Shown here: one piece after another, positions 59,103 to 64,000 of the stretch
Layout: every line of letters starts with the position of its first letter
How positions within the stretch are numbered: position 1 is the stretch's first letter
Source of the DNA: JAHEZL01 sp046074525
GTDB lineage: Bacteria; Bacteroidota; Bacteroidia; Flavobacteriales_C; GCA-002722245
Direction of reading: 5' to 3'
DNA: 64,000 nt
Assembly (NCBI GenBank): GCA_046074525.1
Contig: JBJTOK010000012.1
Location: 25,984-89,983 of the forward strand
Translations under genes and position numbers: made by a program
The notes under the pieces: generated by a model
What the model was told of the DNA's origin: nothing
Database searches by the model: none
What the model saw: only the letters and a program-made list of their open reading frames with translations

Positions 59103-61721
59103 ATGGCGATCGACACAAAATTTGATCCTTCGGGAGTTGAAGGAAAATGGTACCAATACTGGTTAGACAAAGGTTTCTTTAAATCGGTGCCTGACCACCG
59201 CGAATCATTTACTATTGTAATGCCGCCGCCAAATGTTACCGGACAATTGCACCTTGGACATACTTTAAATAATACCATTCAGGATATTTTGACGCGCCGC
59301 GCCCGACTGCAAGGCAAAAATGCCTGCTGGGTACCAGGAACCGACCATGCTTCTATCGCTACAGAAAATAAGGTGATTGAACTGCTCGAAAAGCAAGGCA
59401 TTAAAAAGAAAGATCTTTCCCGAGAAGAGTTTTTGAAACACGCCTGGGATTGGACCGACAAGTACGGCGGAATTATTTTGAGCCAGCTTAAAAGATTGGG
59501 TGCTTCCTGCGATTGGGACCGTACTGCTTTTACTATGGATAAGAATCTCTATGATTCGGTAATCCGTGTTTTCGTTGATCTATATAATAAAGGGTATATC
59601 TACCGTGGCGTGCGTATGGTGAACTGGGATCCTATGCGCCAAACGGCTTTGTCGGATGAGGAAGTGAATTATAAGGAAGTTCAGTCGAAACTTTACTTTG
59701 TGAAATATCCAATCGAAGGTTCGTCTGAGTTTATCACCATTGCTACCACACGTCCTGAAACCATTTTGGGCGATACTGCTATTTGCGTTAATCCAACCGA
59801 TGAGCGCTATGCACACCTGAAAGGTAAAAAGGCGATTGTGCCTTTGGTCAATCGCGCTATACCTATCATTTTCGATGAATATGTAGATAAGGAATTTGGT
59901 ACAGGTGCCTTGAAAGTAACGCCTGCTCACGATGAAAATGACTACAAGCTTGGCATCAAGCACAACCTGGAAACCATTGATATCCTCAATCCCGACGGAA
60001 CTTTGAGCGAGAAAGCTCAGTTCTTTGTTGGTCAGGATCGCTTTCATGCCCGCAAGGCCATCGCCAAACAAATGGAGGAAGAAGGTCAGCTGGTGAAGAT
60101 TGAGGAAATAAAAAATAAGGTTTCTGTTTCTGAACGTTCGGGAGCTGTAATTGAACCAAAATTGTCGCTGCAATGGTTCTGCAAAATGAAGGAACTGGCT
60201 GCTCCTGCGCTCGATGTAGTACTGAAAGAGCAATTGCAGTTTTTTCCTAAGAATGCTGTTAACACTTACAAGCACTGGATGGAAAACATCAACGACTGGT
60301 GTATTTCCCGTCAGTTGTATTGGGGACAACAGATTCCTGCGTTTTACTATGGCAACGGCGTAAATGATTTCGTTGTAGCTGAAAGTGCTGAACAGGCTTT
60401 GGAAGCAGCGAAAAAGCAAACAGGAAAAGCTCTTTCTTTATCTGATTTGAGACAAGACGAAGACACTGTTGATACCTGGTTTTCTTCCTGGCTGTGGCCT
60501 ACATCGGTGTTCAACGGCATTATGGAGCCGGGCAACAAAGACATTCAATATTATTATCCAACCAACGTACTCGTAACCGGTCAGGATATTATTTTCTTCT
60601 GGGTGGCGCGTATGATCATGTCGGGACTGGAATATGAAAAAGATATTCCTTTCAAAGACGTATATTTTACGGGAATGGTAAGAGATAAGCAGGGAAGAAA
60701 AATGTCAAAGCAACTCGGGAATTCTCCTGATCTCTTTGAGATTTTTGATAAATATAGCGTGGATGGTGTTCGTGTGGGAGTGTTGTTTTCTTCACCCGCC
60801 GGAGGTGATTTGATGTTTGATGAAAAGCAATGTGAACAGGGAAGAAACTTTGCCAATAAAATTTGGAATGCGTTGCGTTTGGTGAAAGGCTGGGAAGTTG
60901 AAGATGTTTCGAGAGCAGAGAGTGAGAGTGTGTTTTCCTGGTTTGAAAGCAAGATGGCTGAGCATCTTGAAAAAATCAATGATGCCTTCGATAAATACCG
61001 TATTTCTGATGCTTTGCTGGAAACTTACCGTTTGATCTGGGATGAATTCTGTGCCTGGTACCTCGAAATGGTAAAGCCTGAATTCGGTCAGCCCGTCGCA
61101 AAAAATATCTACGAAAAAACCTTACAGTATTTCGAGCAGTTGATGGTGATCCTGCACCCCTTTATGCCGTTCATCACCGAAGAATTGTGGCAGAATCTGC
61201 GCGACAGAAAAGATGGTGAAAGTATTATGATTGCTGAGTGGCCGAAGTTTGCCTCTGCCGATAAATCTGCTTTGTTGAAAGGTGATCTCGCGAAGGAAGT
61301 GATTTCTGGTGTGCGCAACGTTCGCAACCAGAATAATATCTCTCCGAAAGAAAAACTGGATGTGAAAATTGTGACCTCTGATAAAGCAAATTATACTGCT
61401 TTTGAAACTGTAGTAGGCAAAATGGCTAATCTCAGTTCATTGGAGTATGTGAAAGAGAAAATCACTGGTGCGAAGTCTTTTATCGTTCAGCGTGATGAGG
61501 TGTTTATTCCAATTGCAGTGGACGCTGCTGAAGAACTCGAGCGCATGAAAAAGGAGCTGGACTATAATAAAGGCTTCCTCATTTCAGTAGAGAAAAAACT
61601 CGCAAATGAGCGTTTTGTTCAAAATGCAAAACCGGAAGTGATTGATGCTGAGCGCAAGAAAAAAGCGGATGCTGAAGCAAAAATTAAAATGTTGGAAGAA
61701 GGTTTGGCTGCCATGAAGTAA
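59103..61721 (+). CDS. valS: Valyl-tRNA synthetase
   Basis: 872 aa from the ATG at 59103 (MAIDTKFDPSGVEGKWYQYW); the open frame to 59070 would include the promoter. Class Ia aminoacyl-tRNA synthetase. HIGH-type motif in PPPNVTGQLHLGHTLNNTI (about 40-58), editing domain with TIATTRPETILGDTAICVN, tRNA-binding WCISRQLYWGQQIPAFYY, KMSKS-type KMSKQLGNSPD at about 532, anticodon domain, and a C-terminal coiled coil (ELERMKKELDYNKGFLIS, ERKKKADAEAKIKMLEEGL). Typical size for bacteria of this group. Confidence 0.97.
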   Translation: MAIDTKFDPSGVEGKWYQYWLDKGFFKSVPDHRESFTIVMPPPNVTGQLHLGHTLNNTIQDILTRRARLQGKNACWVPGTDHASIATENKVIELLEKQGIKKKDLSREEFLKHAWDWTDKYGGIILSQLKRLGASCDWDRTAFTMDKNLYDSVIRVFVDLYNKGYIYRGVRMVNWDPMRQTALSDEEVNYKEVQSKLYFVKYPIEGSSEFITIATTRPETILGDTAICVNPTDERYAHLKGKKAIVPLVNRAIPIIFDEYVDKEFGTGALKVTPAHDENDYKLGIKHNLETIDILNPDGTLSEKAQFFVGQDRFHARKAIAKQMEEEGQLVKIEEIKNKVSVSERSGAVIEPKLSLQWFCKMKELAAPALDVVLKEQLQFFPKNAVNTYKHWMENINDWCISRQLYWGQQIPAFYYGNGVNDFVVAESAEQALEAAKKQTGKALSLSDLRQDEDTVDTWFSSWLWPTSVFNGIMEPGNKDIQYYYPTNVLVTGQDIIFFWVARMIMSGLEYEKDIPFKDVYFTGMVRDKQGRKMSKQLGNSPDLFEIFDKYSVDGVRVGVLFSSPAGGDLMFDEKQCEQGRNFANKIWNALRLVKGWEVEDVSRAESESVFSWFESKMAEHLEKINDAFDKYRISDALLETYRLIWDEFCAWYLEMVKPEFGQPVAKNIYEKTLQYFEQLMVILHPFMPFITEELWQNLRDRKDGESIMIAEWPKFASADKSALLKGDLAKEVISGVRNVRNQNNISPKEKLDVKIVTSDKANYTAFETVVGKMANLSSLEYVKEKITGAKSFIVQRDEVFIPIAVDAAEELERMKKELDYNKGFLISVEKKLANERFVQNAKPEVIDAERKKKADAEAKIKMLEEGLAAMK

Positions 61722-62492
61722 TTATATGTAGCCCGCGATTTTATAAGTCCAATAGCCAACGGTCTCATGCATGAAAATTTCCCACACGCCAATGGCCCAG
61801 ATGTTAGGAATGACCATATTCCTGAAAGTGAATTTGCGCGGACCCGAAATACGACTTGTACTGTAGTCAGTGGCTTTTATACCTGCTTCAGAAAAGCAGG
61901 CCAGTGACCGCTCCATGTGTGTTGCGGAAGTAATAAGTAAATATTTTTTCTGTTCGGGATGATCAAATTTGGCTTTGATCACATCGTAGCTGTAAGCTGC
62001 ATTTTCCCTGGTGTTTCGCGACTTCGTTTCAATCCAGATGTCTTTTTCATCGAAGCCCAGATCTATAACAAATTTCAGCAGCAGTTTCGATTCAACTATG
62101 TCGGGATAAGTCAAATCTCCTGATCCTCCTGATATGAGGATTTTATCAATTTGTCCTCTTTTGTAAAGTATGAGTGCCTGCAAGAGTCTGTCTACATTAT
62201 TGTTGAACACCAGCTTGTTGTGTTCTCCATCATAATTAATCATTCCGCCTAGCACAATGCCCAAATCGTAGTGGTCTTTTTCGCTTAGTTGCCTGTCGGG
62301 AGTCTCACAGGTGCGAATGACTTCTTCTGCCAGGAATTCATTGGAGAAAATAAGGAAGATCACCACTGAAATGATCAGCGCTTTCCTTCTGCGTTCGGGA
62401 ATTTTAGTGATAATGGCGTACACAACTCCTATCGCTATCCAGGAGAAGGGCGAAATTAAAAAAGCCAGTATTTTAGATAGGATGAAGAACAT
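61722..62492 (-). CDS. YdcF/SanA/ElyC-family membrane protein (DUF218)
   Basis: 256 aa. Two N-terminal transmembrane helices (about 3-30 and 36-53) lead to a DUF218 domain: LGIVLGGMINYDGEH, ILISGGSGDLTYPD, WIETKSRNTRENAAYSYDV and LLITSATHMERSLACFSEAG. The E-x-x-S-R-N-T-x-E-N-A and T-x-x-H-M-x-R-S signatures are those of this family. E. coli homologues affect envelope integrity (ElyC, SanA). Catalytic function is not established. Its 3' end touches the valS stop region (convergent, adjacent) and the 5' end is divergent from icmF. Confidence 0.88.
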   Translation of the reverse strand: MFFILSKILAFLISPFSWIAIGVVYAIITKIPERRRKALIISVVIFLIFSNEFLAEEVIRTCETPDRQLSEKDHYDLGIVLGGMINYDGEHNKLVFNNNVDRLLQALILYKRGQIDKILISGGSGDLTYPDIVESKLLLKFVIDLGFDEKDIWIETKSRNTRENAAYSYDVIKAKFDHPEQKKYLLITSATHMERSLACFSEAGIKATDYSTSRISGPRKFTFRNMVIPNIWAIGVWEIFMHETVGYWTYKIAGYI

Positions 62493-62500
62493 TTCCTTTT

Positions 62501-62508
62501 TACATTTG
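62501..62508 (+). promoter_or_regulatory. -7 element directly before the icmF-like start
   Basis: TACATTTG, an exact TAnnTTTG match, ending 5 nt before the ATG at 62514. The -33 region would fall inside the 5' end of the divergent YdcF-family gene. It suggests another leaderless or near-leaderless mRNA. Confidence 0.45.
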
Positions 62509-62513
62509 AGCTT

Positions 62514-63395
62514 ATGCCAAAAACTGTTTCCAAAAATAAGATAAGAATTGTAACTGCCGCATCTTTATTTGATGGTCATGATGCCGCGATCAATATTTTT
62601 CGCCGGATTATTCAGGCTTCCGGCCTGGAGGTGATCCATCTTGGTCACGACCGGTCGGTGAAGGAAATCGTGGATTGCGCCATCCAGGAAGATGCCGATG
62701 CCATTGCGATTACTTCTTATCAGGGCGGACACATAGAATTTTTCAAGTACATGTTTGATTTGCTGAAGGAGAATAAAGCCGGCCATATCAAAATTTTTGG
62801 CGGTGGAGGCGGAACCATTTTGCCCTCTGAAATCAAGGAACTGGAGAAGTATGGCATTGAGCGCATTTATCATCCTGATCACGGAAGGGCAATGGGTTTG
62901 CAGGGAATGATCGATGATATGATTTCGCGGATTCCAGTCAGGAAGTTCAATCCGAAAGTTTTGCCGCAACTGATTTCCCTGTGTGAGAATTTTCCTGCAG
63001 AAGCAAAGAAAGAACTGAAGAAATTAAAAGCAAAGAATATTCCTGTGCTGGGGATTACAGGTACGGGCGGAGCAGGGAAATCGACCATCACCGATGAATT
63101 GCTGCGAAGGTTTTTAGCACAAAATCCCGATAAGAAATTTGCAGTTATTTCCATAGATCCCTCCAAACGCAAAACAGGCGGGGCTTTGTTGGGGGATCGT
63201 ATTCGCATGAATGCAGTGTCGGATGAGCGTGTTTATATGCGTTCACTCGCTACGCGCCAGGCGAATTTATCGGTGTCGCCTTTTGTGAAGGATGTGTTAC
63301 AGGTATTGAAGGCTCAGGATTTTGACTTAATCTTATTGATCCAAAGCCATGCCAGGATTGAAACACGCAACCACCAGACTTACCGCTGGTTTTGA
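62514..63395 (+). pseudogene. icmF: IcmF-type isobutyryl-CoA mutase, truncated in the GTPase domain
   Basis: 293 codons of a gene that is normally about 1,100 aa. Residues 1-145 are the B12-binding domain: VTAASLFDGHDAAINIFRR with the D-x-H lower-ligand site, AIAITSYQGGHIEFF and IKIFGGGGGTI. From about 175 the G-protein chaperone domain starts: GITGTGGAGKSTITDEL (Walker A), VISIDPSKRKTGGALLGDR and LSVSPFVKDVLQVL. After LKAQDFDLILL the family continues E-T-S-G-I-G-Q, but here the sequence becomes IQSHARIETRNHQTYRWF and stops; the break is at about 63336. The mutase core is not present before the window ends. The fusion carries out isobutyryl-/butyryl-CoA rearrangement with its own chaperone GTPase. 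The rest may lie beyond an insertion, or be missing because of an assembly join. Confidence 0.85.
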
Positions 63396-63450
63396 ATTTG
63401 TGGGTGAACCCATGAACCTCCGGCAGGGCAGGGAACTGCTGATGGTGTGA
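63349..63450 (+). CDS. Small ORF at the icmF break (33 aa), uncertain
   Basis: Starts MPGLKHATTRLTAGFEFVGE and ends ELLMV. It begins about 12 nt after the point where the IcmF homology ends and lies in more GC-rich DNA. The composition is protein-like but there is no recognisable motif, and at this size it may be chance. It could be the first small frame of an inserted element. Confidence 0.25.
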   Translation: MPGLKHATTRLTAGFEFVGEPMNLRQGRELLMV

Positions 63451-63484
63451 GGTGAATTATTTTCTTTTTGGAAGCAAGGTGTGG

Positions 63485-63883
63485 ATGGCCATGAAACCAC
63501 CAACCGATTCGGAAATGCGTGAGATACTGGCGTTTGTGCAGGCAGGTGGCTTGCCGGAAATTGCTGCCAGTGCGGCCGGGGTGGAGGAAAGAAGGTTTCA
63601 TTTCTGGAAGGTGCAATGGAAAAAGTCCGGCTGCCCGAAACGCATTCGCCAGTTGTTTCAAAAGCTTCAGCAGGCACATGGCCAGGCGGTGCTTCGAGCC
63701 CAGATCACAGCATTCAATGAAAAGCCATTGGATTGGCTGAAGAACACCGGCAAGCAAAAAGGGGAGCCCACCCCTGCGGAGGATACTCCCCTGAATACCA
63801 TGCTGCCTGTTATCCTAAAAACCCTGGAACCCTTCCCCGAAGCCCGTCAAGCCCTGGCGAAGGTGTTAAGTCGTAAAGTATAA
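63485..63883 (+). CDS. Small protein, possibly HTH/terminase-small-subunit-like, in foreign-looking DNA
   Basis: About 132 aa from the ATG at 63485 (a second ATG two codons on; a GTG at 63452 extends it). The N-terminal REILAFVQAGGLPEIAASAA, with GVEERRFHFWKVQW after it, looks like a helix-turn-helix region (A-A-x-x-A-G-V-x-x-x-x-F-x-x-W, as in Phage_terminase_Small or homeodomain-like packaging proteins). Then comes a long helix with LQQAHGQAVLRAQITAFNE and KPLDWLKNTGKQKGEPTPAE, and a Pro-rich C-terminal part. The W-L-K after a helical stretch of A/Q also recalls that family, but I am not certain. Higher GC than the flanks, and directly next to the broken icmF. Likely part of a mobile element or prophage fragment. 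Confidence 0.4.
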   Translation: MAMKPPTDSEMREILAFVQAGGLPEIAASAAGVEERRFHFWKVQWKKSGCPKRIRQLFQKLQQAHGQAVLRAQITAFNEKPLDWLKNTGKQKGEPTPAEDTPLNTMLPVILKTLEPFPEARQALAKVLSRKV

Positions 63884-64000
63884 GTAATTGTAAAATAATA
63901 ACTTAAAGCAAATTATAAACAAAACGACAACCTGATATTGTTTCAAAAGTGATATTATCCGGGGATAGTATTGAGTTGTGAAATTTTAATGTTTGTAGCG
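63884..64000. other. AT-rich end of the window, no feature seen
   Basis: 117 bp of AT-rich sequence. No terminator, tRNA, repeat copy or coding frame of use. No repeat spacing was found that would indicate a CRISPR array. Confidence 0.5.

Noticed and set aside
59580..60419. 279-aa antisense ORF in valS
   Set aside because: Shadow of the conserved valS frame; no motif of its own.
63884..64000. Possible CRISPR-like or repeat sequence at the right end
   Set aside because: Only AT-rich single-copy sequence is visible; no direct repeat with regular spacing.

Overview
The window is about 64 kb of a moderately AT-rich Bacteroidota chromosome. The phylum is indicated by promoters of the form TTG-N18-21-TAnnTTTG (more than half a dozen can be placed), the lack of Shine-Dalgarno sites, the abundance of type IX secretion (T9SS) substrates with C-terminal sorting domains, PorV/PorQ-like outer-membrane proteins, CarboxypepD_reg/TonB receptors, Reg_prop/Y_Y_Y sensors and 'SCKK'-type lipoproteins. 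The genus cannot be determined from the sequence alone. Most genes are core or envelope genes in short operons.

Left end (1-4.8 kb): a partial K+ channel; a self-contained unit made of a promoter, a Cys-rich mini-ORF, an intrinsic terminator and a 70-aa gene with its own terminator; a decayed coding fragment; two surface lipoproteins in an operon; and tandem tRNA-Gly and tRNA-Leu genes. From 5 to 14 kb: a Reg_prop/Y_Y_Y sensor fused to a class III adenylate cyclase; an operon of a broken dinD, a PorQ-like protein and an outer-membrane barrel carrying a ComEA-like helix-hairpin-helix; an SGNH membrane protein; AMP nucleosidase; and a solitary HsdR-N nuclease-like protein. From 14 to 21.5 kb: two tandem T9SS-exported subtilisins and a DUF5606 protein with a histone-like tail.

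From 21.6 to 31.6 kb: murB, two glycosyltransferases, ftsE, then FkbH-like HAD, acyl carrier protein, MBOAT and SGNH genes, with a convergent DltA-like adenylation gene. These contain every functional class of a Dlt system (A, B, C, D) plus an FkbH loader, and form the best candidate for a little-described envelope-modification pathway. From 31.8 to 43.9 kb are mainly core genes: a TPR protein, an OMP, gyrB, mdh, tRNA-Glu, rpsT, radC, a HIT protein and greA, the last with a terminator-like hairpin in its leader.

From 44 to 56 kb: a TonB receptor, a large secreted protein and a PorV-like protein in one operon, and a giant PKD-type surface protein with a type B T9SS domain. From 56.3 to 62.5 kb: a class I aminotransferase, three DUF1573 paralogues (one has lost its cysteine cluster), valS and a YdcF-family protein. 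At the right edge, an IcmF-type (isobutyryl-CoA mutase) gene is cut off inside its GTPase domain and followed by more GC-rich sequence with a small, possibly HTH or terminase-small-subunit-like ORF. This looks like a mobile insertion or an assembly junction.

No CRISPR array, rRNA or complete insertion sequence was seen.
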